A DNA stretch of 64,000 nucleotides, from assembly GCA_963070105.1 (NCBI GenBank), contig OY718808.1, forward strand, positions 186,001 through 250,000, written 5' to 3'. How positions within the stretch are numbered: the first letter of the stretch is position 1; every line of letters begins with the position of its first letter. The notes beneath the pieces were generated by a model. It searched no databases. It saw only the letters and a list, made by a program, of their open reading frames with translations, and was not told the DNA's origin. The position numbers and the translations under genes are program-made. This document shows positions 1 to 13,799 of this stretch, piece by piece. This DNA is from Litomosoides sigmodontis (lineage: Eukaryota; Nematoda; Chromadorea; Rhabditida; Onchocercidae).

Positions 1-126
1 ACTACTTCCTCATTTATCAGATTTTTTGTTTGAAATCAATATTAAAGGAAGGAACATCGTTATATCTTTATAAAATATCATTACAACCAACTGAAACTTC
101 AGGAACATCAACAAGTATCTAATATT

Positions 127-3100
127 TCAAACTTTCTTCGGCTGTTTGCGCTTTTTGTGAATCATTCCAGTTCGCTGATGCATTTTTTTACTGATTTTCT
201 TCGTTTTCTTAACATTTCTAACAATTTTCATGGACTGAGTGTTCCTGAAAATTAAGAGAATAAAGGAAGAACAACCCCGGAAAAATTCATCTATTTTGTA
301 AATATGTCATGAAAAGTGGACAAATTACAATCCGAAAAGTGATGACTTTCTGCTTCCTTGCATCAGATATCTGTTCCTTCAAATTAAATTTTTTTAGATT
401 AAATTCTAAATTACCAAAAAATTGCTGTAGATCGATTATTAAATAAAAAACTGAGTGCCTGCAGCAGAAGCGTTTAAATCGTTTCATTTCCAGGCAGCTT
501 ACAGATTTTTAATAAATAACAGACAATAACAAAATTTTATTGCATAGAACTGCTACTTGGCCTAATTCATGGACATCGCAGAACTTCACCTTTTCTATGC
601 AAAAATTCTTTTAGTCCAGTAAAAACGAATGGTCTAGCTATGGCAAGTGTTACAGGAAAATTTAAATAATAATACTCTTTGGAAACATTTTTCGTGATTT
701 TATTAAGAGCATCGATATTCAAAAAGCTTAAAAAGAAACACATTACCTCAGCGAGGTTTTATTTTTCAAAGCCAGTTTTGCTTTCTTGTTTATCAGTCTA
801 TCTTTGGCCATTTCACTCGTAAGTCGAGAAATAGCGCTTGCAATTTCAGATTTCGGAACTTCTGTCCGCAACTGAGTTTGCGCTTTCGTAACCATTATGA
901 AAGGAACTTCGCCATTTTCGGCTGCTATGAACCTTAAAATACACGTTTACTATGCCTTCTATTTTGCATTTTTAACACATTCTAATCCTTGAAGAGATTT
1001 TAATTATTCTCCTTATGTTTTTTCATCATGAAAAAGGATAAAATGCATTCTGTTTCCATCTCACTATTTGAGGAATGATAGAATTAAAGAATGATAGACA
1101 AATACTTTACATTTTGATAAACTGTCTTATTGCTTTTTCATCAGAAAAAAAAACTGCAATAACGAACGGGTAGTAAAAAACTAAATATTAGGTGAACAAG
1201 TTTAACTAACTTTTACGCTTTGCAGATTTTCAATTCTACTTTATAAAAGTCCTCTTAAAATCACATCACAATTTCTAAACATTTCACTTAGTTCACAAAC
1301 TATTAAAGCTATCGAAAAAAAGCATATTATTTAAAACAGATTCAGGTTTAAAACAGATACTCAGATACAGATTCAGATAAATTTCATACTAAAGATTTAC
1401 TTCTTTGATACAGCATATAACTGCCTCCTTCGAGCACTTTTTATGCTAGGTTTCTTCCCGATTTCAAGCAATAGTTTGCTTATTTCAGCATAGTCGAACT
1501 GAAACATCAAACTAGAACTAAATAAAAGCATGCATCTTTTAGCTCACATGCATTTGGCATAGCTATGAAATGTACGATGTTATAAGAACATCAGCTTGAT
1601 TTGAACAGAGTAAAAGCTAAAACGTGGAAAGATGTATTCATATACCTGTTGCAAGATGAAATTCAAAGCAAACAAACAGAAGATAAAACTTCTTATAATA
1701 GTTTCCAAAAATCTACTACCTTAATTCCTTGATCACTAGCACTTTCCAATGTCTCCTCTGTTTCTTTTTCCTCCGTTCTTTCCTCCGCATATTGATGTAA
1801 AATTGACAGGAATATTTCTTGTATAATGGAATCAAAAAGATAGTTCCTAAAAATAAAACAGAGAACAATAAACCAATTAATTGTTTATAAACAATACAAT
1901 ACATGATTTTTTCATTACAGGATGGGACATGCTGCCAATTTTGGTGTTCTATACAGTACATCCCCAAGCAGAAATAGTTACATAAATATTTGTATCCACA
2001 ACCAGTATAGGAACAATGAAAGGTGGAAGGATCCCACCATCATACAATGCAGTATACCTTCAAATAGTGATGTGGTAACATGGAGCATTTTTTAAAACAA
2101 GTCCATTATTCCACATATCTTATAGTATTTAAATCACCATCATCGAGGTAAGGCGAAAAATGGCAGTGAAGACTGCTATTATAGGGGCAAATTTCTCATA
2201 AGATTCGTTTAACTCACACAAACCACAAATTGATAGCATGAATTAATAAATAATGAATAAATTACGATAATGTTCTATCAGCAAGAAGCTCAGCATACGG
2301 TTTCAGAAGTTCCGTTACCTGATCTGGTCTTAAACCACCTGAAAAGAAGACAAATATCAATGAAAAATTTGTGGTATATGTTCAAAGTGCAGAAGTTAGT
2401 TGACGCTGGCACCATTCATTCCAAGGAGATTAAAGAGATAAAAAAGAAAAATTTTCCAAAAACATGGCAACATCAAAAACTAACCGGCACCATCCAATTC
2501 ATCGAGATAAATTGACGCGAAATGAAATTTTAATCCTTCCGAAAATGATTTGTCTGAGATAAAAGAGATGACAAATGAGTTTTGTTGCAATTAATTACAA
2601 AAAGAAGTAGAAAGGTTAATCTATTTATTGCCTGTTTTTTTCCAATATATTCAGCATAAGTAAACTGTGAATCTCACCATTCGAAATAACACAATCCTTG
2701 AAAGCGTTGATATACATATTAGTGGTAGCAGGTTCCCAATTCTTCGAACGAAGGCGCAGGAAAAGAGCACGAACAAGCCGACGTATTAACTGCAATTATT
2801 TATTTCGGTAAGATCTAATAGCAATATAACAGCAATAAACATTATATTGTTAATTGTAAAATTATCATTTTGTTAAAAGCAGCAATAACATACTTTCCAC
2901 ACTTTTACACTATTCTAGTGCTTATTTTAAAATACTGAAAAGTTTTCACTTCCTTTGTTTCTTTAAAAACATCCCACATGGCAACATGAAACAAAATAGA
3001 GAACGTTGCACAAAATACCAAGGACAAAACCAGTAAAATTTCAAATAGGAACTAGATACAAATAACTTTTGGATCAAACTTCCATAAATTATTAACTCTC

Positions 3101-4017
3101 CCGAATAATTGCACAATTAGTACGAAAACCACAATCTGTTACCCTAGCGGCATTGGAATTTGAATTTACCAATATATTCTTTATTGGCGATAAATAATGA
3201 AATCTCAATACATCCCAAACAAAAGAAACATGTAATGGTATGGAAAAACACTTGCTTATCAAATAGCAAGCCAACATTAGCTTAGAATCCAAGCAATCTC
3301 CTTACACCATCATTTAAGCACTACTTTCCACGATAGCATATACACAATCCAACCTTTTCAACTAATTAACTACTTTTATCAAAACGAAAATGTTATGGTC
3401 ATACTCTTTTACAAAATTACATATTCTTTGAACAGTCAAGACAGGGAAAGAGACTAACCATAAGAAATTTATCCATTCTCCAACGATCGATTCGTGACCA
3501 ATCGTTGGAAATTGTTATTATCATATGCTTGATAAACGAAACAGACTCCTTTTCTCTTTCAAATAAATTTAACAAAGAAGCGATATTATCAGCAAGTTGT
3601 TCTTGCCATAACATCTTGTCCTGCATCCACATCACGTAATGTAGTCCTTTTGTTATGTGCAGTATTGCTTTATCATCGAATTCTGCGAAAAGTAAAAATT
3701 TGACTTAATTTGATTCAGTTTACTCAATTTCCAACAGTCTTCGCTATCGCTTTCTTTTGGAGATGGAGAACCGGATAATCACTGATTATTTTGAAAATGA
3801 TGCATAATTTAGTAGCATATTGTAGAGGATAAGCTCGTTGCGATGCACAAAGGAAGAAAATGACTTTTATGATACAGCAGAAAAAAGGACCTTGTTTGGC
3901 TGATTCCGCTTGAATCCAGTCACGCAGTGCTCGAAAAGCTCGTCGACGAGTGGTCGGCTCACCGGATGCTAACTTCTGTGCAAAAATAATTTTAATTTCG
4001 TCCAATTCTAAATCCAT
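127..4017 (-). CDS. rrp-1: RRP1/Nop52-family ribosomal RNA processing protein
   Basis: Nucleolar protein of the RRP1 (NNP-1/Nop52) family, needed for pre-rRNA cleavage and 60S subunit maturation (family knowledge). Exons read on the minus strand: 4017-3891, 3682-3459, 2789-2678, 2553-2485, 2338-2266, 1846-1720, 1498-1401, about 1160-1117, 933-747 and 244-127. The first seven join in phase. Family-like stretches are FAQKLASGEPTTRRRA, GLHYVMWMQDKMLWQEQLAD, SRIDRWRMDKFLM, FHFASIYLDELDGAG and FQFDYAEISKLLLE. The C-terminus is strongly basic (KKRKQPKKV), as expected for a nucleolar protein. The start is supported by an acceptor 5 bases upstream of the ATG. Oddity: exons 8 and 9 need a one-base correction in an A9 and an A4 run to stay open, so either the assembly has homopolymer errors or the gene is damaged there. 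The family call is firm; the 3' third is uncertain. Confidence 0.85.
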
Positions 4018-4032
4018 TAGATCTGAAAAAAT
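4018..4032 (-). promoter_or_regulatory. Probable trans-splice acceptor of rrp-1
   Basis: On the minus strand a TTTTTTCAG acceptor ends five bases before the rrp-1 ATG. No upstream in-frame exon is visible. A 3' splice site directly ahead of a start codon is the usual sign of spliced-leader addition in nematodes. The leader itself is not in this window. Confidence 0.5.
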
Positions 4033-7000
4033 TCATTCTTTTTCTACAAAAATTAGGATTCAAATGGTAACACTCTATTATCTTTACATTGTGATCTGTT
4101 TTCCTTTTATTAATATTGAAATGGAAGGAATTCCAATGCTGTTTACTAGTCAATTCTAAAGTTAATTATAAAGGAAAACAACATTATTACAAATGAATTT
4201 TTTCCATCCAAAAATTTTTCGTAAGATCTTGAGTGGATATTACGACTGAATCGTCCATATTTCCCAAGTTTTAAGCAACAATGAAAATACGACAGTTTTT
4301 GAGAAAAGTATGTTTATTACATATAAATATCATGATGCAGTCAATAATGCACAAACATTACATAAACTAGGATATTTGGAGCAACCGAACTCACGTAAAA
4401 TAGGAAAAGTAATCAACTTCCCCGACCGCTTTCTTTTTTCATCGCCAAAAGCACAATTGCCCGATACTCGCAATGCAATCCACTATTCCCAACCAAGCTG
4501 TTTGCAAGAATTTCAGTATAATGGAAATGGAAGTTCGAAGGAAATGAGAGTTTGGAAGAATCATAAATAAGCAAAAGAAAGAGGCTACTCAGCTACCTCA
4601 GTAAACTTTTCCATCGCTCTATTTTTTTTCATAAACAACGGGTAATTCAGCACTGTTTCAACATAGTTGCTCTACACCACGCAAAAAGCACCGGTAGATT
4701 TCGAATATTTTTGTGCCGTGAAGTGAATTAAAGTAAAGTAAGTAAAATCAAAGGTAGGTAAAGCAAAAACGAAGTAAATAAACAAAGCAAAAAACATGCC
4801 GACCATTAAGTAATTAGCATTGGTAAATCGGCGGGAGACGGACTCGTAAAATAAAAGAAGCTGTATTTTGAAATTGGTCTGAAATGAAATCAGAAAAAGG
4901 AACCATCTATCAAAAGTGCACAGAAAAATGCTCCCACGCTGGTGTTACGTTTATATTAATGTGAACATATAAAAAGTTTGAAAACCGGTGAATGCTTTGA
5001 CCGTAAGAATTTTCTTTCGATTTCCTCTTTTCGAAATATTTCGGCAAAATACAACGTTAATTGGCGTTCCAAACTGCGGAACGTAGTCACCCTGTGTGTC
5101 AGAAGAATTAATTTTACAATATTAATGTATTGAAATAATCCAAGTGTTTTTCTATTATACAAATCTATAGTGCAAAAATTGTTTGTGTTTATTTGTCAAT
5201 CAAAATATTTAACCTCACTTGCTTACGTAATTTCCCAATGCGACTCTACAGGAAACAGTAGATGGTTAGTTGTGCTTGTAACAACTCGTCTTCGAACCAC
5301 ATATTGCCTCATTGATTTCGGCTATTAAGCAGTTATGAATAACTTTAATCTCTAATTTCCGAAGACCATAATACGGCTCATCGAGCGCTGTATGCGGGTT
5401 GTATGCGTTTCAAAATTTGTCTACAGCGTTATACTAAAGTACTAATATCTACACTGAATCTCTTCTCAACTGCTTCAGCACGCACTCCAAATTTTATTCC
5501 ATCAGAACAAGAAATGAACGCGAAGACCCAAATAACTGATAATCCTTCAAGTCTAATAATAATGAAATTCCCCGTTCATTAATGAACCTTCATTAAAATA
5601 GTCAGCTGTGCCCAAATAAATCTCTCAGACAAGAGAACGAGAAAAGGAGTTTATAACAAGCAATAAGAGAAGATTTCCGATATTCCCAACAAGAACAGTT
5701 AAAAAAAGTAAGCGGTTTCAACTTTTCGTTGTTTTTTTTAAGAGTTAGCAAAGAATAGATATGATCGAGTAAGATTATTTAAAATTTAGAAAATAAATAA
5801 AATGGATTAGTGTGATATTTGAAGGACTGCCTATCGAAAATTGTAAAATAATCCATAGTTTTATCATAGATTCTCTTTCTATTCCCACAATTTTTTATTA
5901 CTGGTGTTTATTAATAATATTGTAAACACATAATTATACAGACAAACATATAATTATACAGGTATTTCATGATAGCAAAATGTAAAAATGTGAAAAATAT
6001 GACTACCCGTATGATTCGATAAATAAATAATAGTAAGATGTAAAACATTATGGAGGCCTCACAATTTCGAAAGTGGTACTATGGTATTGACGAAGTTGAT
6101 GAAATTTTAGAAAATATCAATGAATTTGCAAAATCTTTCAATTAGTTTTGAAATAAGGATAGAGGAACACAAAATTGGTGCAGTATATGGGAAAAACCAT
6201 ATTTGTAGAATATATTTTACAAATATCGCTTTTCAATGTATGCAATGGATGTAGAAATTTTTAACATTGTAAAAAGGAGTTTCATCTATCTGCCGACAAA
6301 TCACTTTCTAAGAAAGAAAAGGAATAATACCGCTGTGAGAGTCTACTGAAATTTAAGCCTAGTTTAAGTAAAACATATGAAAAATGAATCGCAAAAACAA
6401 CAAAAATAATAGGGCTTGAATGCTCATAAATCATTTTTTCAAAGAACATAATTATTTAAGTGCATTGTTTTTTGAACTATTTTCGATATTAACCTCATTA
6501 CCACTATACATTGCATTCGAACGAGCACATTTTGAACCTGAAAATGGAATGAAAAGATTTTACTGTTTTGAATTTATAGAAAGACAAAATAACTGATGCT
6601 TTCATTGCCATTTAAAGTCAAAATATTCTGATTTTTTACAAATCTGATATGAATAGCTTATTATGGATAAAGCAAACTGGCTAAGAAATTACTTTCGTTT
6701 CCGGAAAGTCAAAGTTTGGATGGGAAAAGAAATTCCGCTATCTTAAGATTCTGCTTGCTTATGTGTGTTTAGAGAGAAGTGAGTAGTCAGCTGGTAATCA
6801 ATTTAACTGAACGTCAGAAAGTGAAACATTTTCATTAAGTCGTTTGTCTTTGGGAGGCAGTTTTCATGATAAAGTACAGTTATACAGTGTTTTGATTAAT
6901 AATCAAAGCTAAAGCTGATACATACTTCTATGATACAGAACTTACTGCACATGAAGTAGGTTTCTTCTGAAATAAGATCAATTAAAATACTACAGAAACA

Positions 7001-7070
7001 AAAACATTTAGTTCGTACTATATCAAATATAGCACCAAAAAAATTTTATAAAAATTTTTTGATAAGAGTG
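4033..7070. other. Intergenic, no gene recognised
   Basis: This stretch lies between the 5' end of rrp-1 and the 3' end of the Spinster-like gene. It is AT-rich with frequent stops in all frames. The longest open stretch (4310-4570, plus, 86 codons) has no family resemblance and no flanking splice signals that extend it. Confidence 0.6.
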
Positions 7071-10000
7071 TCAGTAACCTATTTGTTGCAAAAATCTGTT
7101 TCGGTCGTGAACAAAGGATGCTGCGGCCCCAAGGAACAACAAAACACTGATAATTAATACAATATTAGGTACGTAAAACGCTTTAATTAATGACTGAAAA
7201 CGTGCTGCTGGTGTACTATCGGTGCCTCGTATCCAATCAGATATCTGTAATTAGGTCACGATCCGTGATACAGGAAACGAAAATAGACACATTGCTTGAA
7301 ACAAATGGTATGCAAAGATTTAAAGGTATTTAGTTCAGCAACATCATTTACATTTCATATGACCATAAATGGGATAGCGGTTACTTCAACATATTATTAC
7401 ATAAAAACTTGTTGTCAAAGAGTGGAAATAATGTCTCAAAATAATTCACCAAGCCGACAATGTATGGTCCAGAAGCATCACCAAACAAATGTGATATAAG
7501 GATTTGCCATGAATTCGCAATCGATCGTCGCTGCGGTACTATTATATCCTATGCAAAGAACGCGAATTTGAAAAAGCTCAATTCCGTTTACCTATCATAC
7601 CAAGTGGAATTTTGGAATAAAACTGCCCTTATAATTCAACTTTTTCATATTTCTAGAAATGATTCCACTCACTTCCCCTTATACAAACTGCAAAAGTCGA
7701 TGTCTTAGCCCATTTCAAGTTTAAGAGAAAAAAATTTTGTCATACTTAAACACTATTATCACAAAAAAGGCAATCAACATGTAAAGGTTTTTTGAGAAAA
7801 AAAAAATGGAAAATAAGCTCACGAGAAGCAAGTCGACGATAATGGCCCAATTTAAGCATAACGATACGATTGTTAAAAAGATGAACACCTGCAAACGAAA
7901 CAAAAGGAAATTTTAAACACCACCTGTTAAATTAAACATTAAGAGTACACAAACAATTGTTTCGTTTTCAAGATCAACTTCAGAATCGAAAATCTTATGG
8001 CAAATACCATTTGATAGGAAAGAAAAGATGGAAAGAAAAATGAAAGATTGATTGCTAGTTTTGCAAAAAAACCATCTTAATTCAGTTTGATAGCTACTAG
8101 CGTAAATTGGTAGAATTATAGGTGTGGATAAAACGATTAGTGCTTAATGTAGTTGAAAATTTGAAGAAAAACAACTGCTGGTAGTAAGCACTTTAACGCT
8201 TCTCAGTTAGCGCTACATCTTTCTTTATTTTAGGACTCCACAAAACAATTTCCTTTTATGTTAATTCGTTGTAGAACCATCTGGGACGATATTATAAGCA
8301 TAAAAAATTAGATAAAAAAAAGTACCCAGGCAAGAGTGATATTTGTTGCGCTTAAATGAAGGCCCATAAAAAGAAACGGTACTGCAAACATAGATCCAAT
8401 TGCGCATACCAATGCATTGGAGCGAATTGTTCTAACAGACTTGCAGCACCACTTGCCACGTGACCAAAACTAATATTGAATTTCGAACATAAAGTTGGCC
8501 ATTTCGCTAATTTTCAAAAAATAATGAATGAACTCCACGTTCCGCATTAATTATCTGATAGCAGGTATTTGTCGAATCAATAAACTAACTGAACTTCATT
8601 AAATTTGGTTGCTCATAAATTGCTACTCAAATGCTTAGAACTTTTCATAATTAATTCAAGTGTTAATAGTTAAGTTGAAGCTCCAAGTTGAACTAGCAGA
8701 AATTGGCAACACTATCTTTTCAGCATCATAATTACAACCAACCTGTGATAATATTGTACCACTTGAAACACCTAATATGCCACCAGCTACTGTTATCAAA
8801 CCAAAATTCAGTGATATGCTGCAACAGGGTAGATTTATTAAAGTTTGAAATCTCATTATATACATTTCGAAATGCAGTGTCTTCAATGGTAGGATATAAT
8901 ATGACAACTAATTCGTTGTTTATGTACATAGCCTTCTCAGAAGAATTTATGAAACACTTTGAAATTGCTGGGATCATTCATTCTAATGTTGCAAAATTCC
9001 TCATTTCATATGTGCATTCCATACATATCTATCTGCGGTTCTATCTTTCTACAACTCACATCTCATTTTATTCTGTCCTACACTATGTTTACCCTCACCT
9101 CATCTTTCAACGAGTTTCAATTAAAAAATTCTTTTATTATTCAATAATTAGGCGTTAAATGATAGTACTGGCAGTGGTAGAATGCAAACAGTTTAACAGC
9201 AAAGAAGAAATAAAAGCAGGTGTTGCTACGAGTAGTTGAGAAAGAGGGGGGAATTGATAGATAATACCTGAAATGATTGTTACTGTTTTACCGCTGATGA
9301 GTGCCTCTATCTTCTTCACACAACTAATCGGTGGAATAGGACGGAAAAATTCGATGAAGGAACTGATATGCGTGTAAAACATTTCTCTCTAACATTAAAC
9401 ATCAATTCATCACTAGTGTCATTAAATAATGCCGAAGAAAAAGCCATCGGCTATTGCGAGATTGGACTACAGTAGGTTGGTTTTCGATCTGTACTTTTCA
9501 GACAACAAAACTATTATTACATTCAAATTCCATAAGTATATTTAAAAAACATATCATCATAAAGATATATCACCAATGGCTTCTCTTCACAAGCATATTT
9601 TTTCTCTTCACGAACGTATTTTATATGCTCAAAATATTAGTCAAATTACCTATTTTTTTGTTCACTGCTGAGGTGGTAGGTACTGCTCAAATTCTGCCTC
9701 ATAGCGATAGAATGTTCGATGGCCACCGGCCCCCACCACGATAAGGTACCTGTTGCAAATACTACAGACGTATAGGCTAGTGTTGCATTGACATACGTTG
9801 AACTGAAAAATACGGAAGCAGCACAATTTAGCAACATAATTCAAACATTAAGGTTGATTTCGACAACTACTTACATATATAATAGCTTATATAGCATGAG
9901 TGAACTCTGATGAACAAATGAAGAAAATATAATTAGATTTTTCAATCAATCCTCGAAGCAATTAGAAATTTTGACGCAACAGAAAACTATAGTTTTCATT

Positions 10001-13000
10001 CAGTCAAAACATTCTTTAGGTACGAGAGAGGAAGCCGCAGTTTCTTTCTCATTGTATTAAGAAAATATTGATTGCGTTAAAGCTGCAAGCAGTTTTTTCA
10101 AAAAAAAGTTACATTTTACAAATTGCTTTGATATCTTCCCAGTATGACGTTTTTTCCAGATTGCTAATCGCAACATTTTCCGCTTCGCCACGTTTCGGTT
10201 CTTTCATAACCAAAATGGTAAATAGGATGCACAAAACGCCTAGAAATGGCGTCACTCGTAGACCCCACTGCCAACCACCCAGTAGTGATGAAACATTCGA
10301 TGACGTGATGTAACCCATACCGCTGCAATGTTTCAGTAAGTTGCAAGAACTATCAATCCTTTCTCCATCACATATTTTGACTAGTCTTTTTTTTTAAAAT
10401 TTTTTTTTGAAAATTCTCATATGCAAATAAACTTTATGATTAGGTATAGCAATTTCCTTTTTTTCATGAACAAGACGGATAATAAATCAGCTCTTTTAGT
10501 CCTTAATTGGATTAATTACGGTTGACACACTCAACACTGAAAAGAATTTCAATGGATTTCATGTTGCTGCTGTTCAAAAAATATTGAAAAGAAAAGTAAA
10601 ACAATGAGAGTAGGTTGCGTGGCTTCAGTACTTTGAGCTTTCTTCACACATTGTATGTATGGACAATTAACCTTCCAATCGGTACAGCGAAATAGAAAAA
10701 CATGATTGCTCGACTACGCACCGATGTTGGAAATATATCGGCAATTATTGTTGGTGCAATTATCGCGTATGACGCTTCACCGATACCCACGACACCTCGC
10801 AATAGTAGAAATAACCAAAACAGCTAAAAATCATTTTCGGTGAAATCAAGTAAAGCGAGTGATTTTCAAGCTTCACTATTCACTCAATTCTCACATTAGC
10901 AGGTACAAATGATGATGCTAAAACAGCAAGAATCCATGTTGTTACACCAATGATCATTATCCATTTACGATGAAACCGATCGCCGAGAAAGCCACATAGC
11001 GGCGCAACTACCATATAAAATATAATAAAAACTGTTTGTAGTGAACCTGCTCCGGTATCATCAATGGAAAAAAATGCTTGAACTTCTGTCAAGACGCCTG
11101 AAACTGGCATAATTCAAAAAACTAGTGCATTTGTAACGTGTAAGATTGCCTTGCATGTATTCCGATTTTATCACCACTAAATATAAAAATTACTGCGATT
11201 TAAATTCCTCTCATAATTTAAAATGGGGTGTTTATTAATAGTCTAATCTAATCGTTAAACTAGTTAAGCTGAGTACACTGTACAAATAGAGGAGAATTTA
11301 ACAAAACCACGGACAGGTTCGATAACACTTTTTTGTTAAATTCACCATTTATTACGTAGGCGGTAGTATGCTTTTTTGGTTGTAATGATAATAACTGTCA
11401 AAAAGCTCAAAATTGTTGTTATAAAATGAAAAAGTCGAGCTATAACAAAGTAATGCAACTTACCCGCAACTGTAAATCGGTCCATGTAATTAATCAAGTT
11501 AATGACAAACAAAAGGATCAAGCAGGTATAGTCTCGCAATCCATTTTTAACTTTTAGCTTTTCAGATGACATCGAGTTGCTGCAAGAGGCTTCAAATAAT
11601 TGAAGTTTAAAGAAATAAAAAAAATGTGATAATTATGATACATGGCCCGGTACTCAAGTTTGAATACTTCTCGCCTTGTTGATGAAGCAATGTTACATAA
11701 ATTCAAACTTATTTTTCAGTAATAAATGATCAAGTTATTAACACCTGACGTCTAGTGTGTTATAATTATTCATTACGCTGGTATTATTTTATAAACTTAC
11801 AATTACGTAAAACCGTAATGCTTAATATTCACAATATCTAACATTAATGCTCATCACTCGCTGAAAATACTAAGTTGTCAGAAATGGATTCAATTTGCCT
11901 ATGACATTTTTTATTTTCCGGAACTTGATTGAAACAAACAAGCGAGTAGGAAGCGCAAGTATGTAGGAATTTAAACACAATGATTTACTGACTGATGGAG
12001 CTTAAGAAATCACGTACTGAAGAGGTACGTTTACTTAAACATTCATAAACACGTCAGGTAAATAGAAATTACGTTAATCGCCGAGCAATCATGACGGAAT
12101 GCAAAATTCGATTATCGGAAGAGAAGATGCTAGTAGGTACATGTGGCTTAAAATAATTATGATCAATATAAGCAATATAATTCCAAGGAAACCAACATGG
12201 AAAAAGAGCGTCTCTGTATTCGGTAATTCCCGCGCAAAATAAGGCAATTTGAATTAATTAAAATGCAGGAGGTTTAATGGGAATTTTAAGGGCTGATGAG
12301 ATAATATGAAAAAGATGAGGAAGCCGTGATTGAAATTGAGAGAAAAAAGTTAATTAATAAATTGAGCAAGGAATGACTGTTTGAATGGAAAGAGAGAAGC
12401 AAACGAGAAAGGTTTAAATGTGCCGCCTCTGTCGAGAAATGGTAAGGAAAAGGAAAGAAAGTGGAAGAGAAGAAAATGTTGTCGTGTCGACCACTTTTAC
12501 ACGATGCATTTTTCGACGACAACAATGGAAAAGTAAAAGTAGCTTTGTTTGACGTATGACACGGAAGGATATACCACGTAGTGTCACAATGCTTCCTTCT
12601 GTTGTAGGCAACGTGGCACTCAGGAAAGAGTTGAGGAAACGGAGGGCGAGAACGGTTCCTAATTAATGATGAATGGACCACCCTTTGAGTGTTACTGAAG
12701 GCTGGAACTTTTGCTTGAAGTGCTGCTAGCTTAGGAAGAACTGTTTTGAGGGCGGACGGAGAGAAGAGAGGTGATGGATGACGAGGGGACACGAGAAATG
12801 TCGCGCCGCTAAAATCACTATAACTATAACTGTTGCTACTGTGATTGTTGTCCCGCTCCGCGCGGCGAATTTAATTTCGCTAAATGAGTGTTAGCAGAGA
12901 GCGGAGAGCGGAGAGCAGATAATTGCGAGAGAAGAGAGAAGAGAACGTTGTGAGGCGCGGGATGCGTGAGGTAAAGAGATAACAACAACAGGTAAAGCGA

Positions 13001-13799
13001 TGGATGGCTGAATGGAATAAATGATTGTAAACGCATTGCGGAAATCGGTCGCTGCTGTTGTATTATGCGTGTGGGCGTAACAAGACAGGACAAGTTCCAC
13101 ACACTGTTTCACTGATCGAGCAAACAGAGGGCGGAGGATAATAGAGGTAGTGAAGCAGAGCGAGTGGTAGGGTGCGGGATGGATGAGAGGAGAGGCAGAG
13201 AAGGAGAAACGGAGGGATAGCAACAACGAATGTGTGTGATCCCGTTTTTTGCCAACAAGGATGGAATGAGAGTTATTCTCCTTTGTTTCATTTACTGATG
13301 ATGGGCGGCGAGTGGACGCACGGACACGGACACGGAACGGACACGGACACCTCTTTCCTCTCGAAACGGCTATTTCTCATTGGCGTATGCAACGCAGCAC
13401 GGAAAACTGCCTGAATTTGACCAAACCTTCCACTTCCGCTTCAAGAGAACGGAGGTGCAGCGGTGATATTGTTCACATCATGCTTCCATTTTAATTTTTG
13501 TTGCAGTTTTTTCTCCCTACTCCTAGCATATTGTATCCACTCTTCGCGCTTTCCTCACCCACCCCACGTTCACTTTCGCTCTTCCTTACTGATAGCACGC
13601 AGAAAAAGTTTCAACTTTCAATTCGCAACATAATTTGAGTTATTGCATGGCAACAGTGAAATTTCCTGGAACATTATAGAGGAACTGACCTGCTGCCACT
13701 AATGCTGCCATGTGGTTTTTCAAAACGTTTGCGATGAAATGAATCAAATTTCAATGGATCATCATCCAACGATGACATTCTGCTCGTTCCACTTTGCAT
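7071..13799 (-). CDS. spin: Spinster-like MFS transporter (SPNS family)
   Basis: Twelve-TM major facilitator of the Spinster family; animal members export lysophospholipids or sphingosine-1-phosphate, often from lysosomes. Exons on the minus strand: 13799-13690, 11579-11464, 11097-10895, 10823-10672, 10322-10113, 9802-9650, 8818-8743, 8469-8326, 7888-7823, 7548-7450 and 7244-7071. All phases agree, giving about 500 aa, the usual family length. Diagnostic pieces: [14 protein letters not shown] in TM1, the MFS motif [51 protein letters not shown] and [16 protein letters not shown]. The first exon adds a hydrophilic N-terminus (from M at 13799, or M at 13778) across a 2.1 kb intron. Without it, translation could begin at the ATG at 11572, next to an acceptor. 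Substrate cannot be told from sequence. Confidence 0.93.
12300..13350. other. Purine-rich, locally GC-rich segment in first Spinster intron
   Basis: The plus strand is dominated by GA-rich runs (AGAGAG, GGAGAG, GAAGAG), and 12840-13350 is clearly more GC-rich than its surroundings. On the gene strand this reads as a CT-rich region upstream of the 11572 ATG. It may hold an internal promoter giving a transcript that starts at the second exon. No defined motif was recognised. Minus-strand open frames here are low-complexity Ser/Leu/Pro/His and are not called as genes. Confidence 0.35.
13317..13351. repeat. Short GGACAC hexamer minisatellite
   Basis: About five near-perfect tandem copies of GGACAC, one of them truncated, in GC-rich sequence inside the first Spinster intron. 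Confidence 0.7.

Noticed and set aside
4310..4570. 86-codon plus-strand open frame upstream of rrp-1
   Set aside because: No recognisable motif, no splice support, no neighbouring exons; likely chance in AT-rich DNA.
9155..9382. Minus-strand open frame ([13 protein letters not shown]) with good splice sites inside the Spinster-like gene
   Set aside because: Its phases (2 in, 1 out) would break the frame of the next exon, while joining 9650 directly to 8818 restores a perfect family match.
12286..13291. Several overlapping minus-strand frames of 60-168 codons
   Set aside because: They are translations of CT-rich intronic or promoter sequence with overlapping alternatives in different frames, typical of compositional bias.
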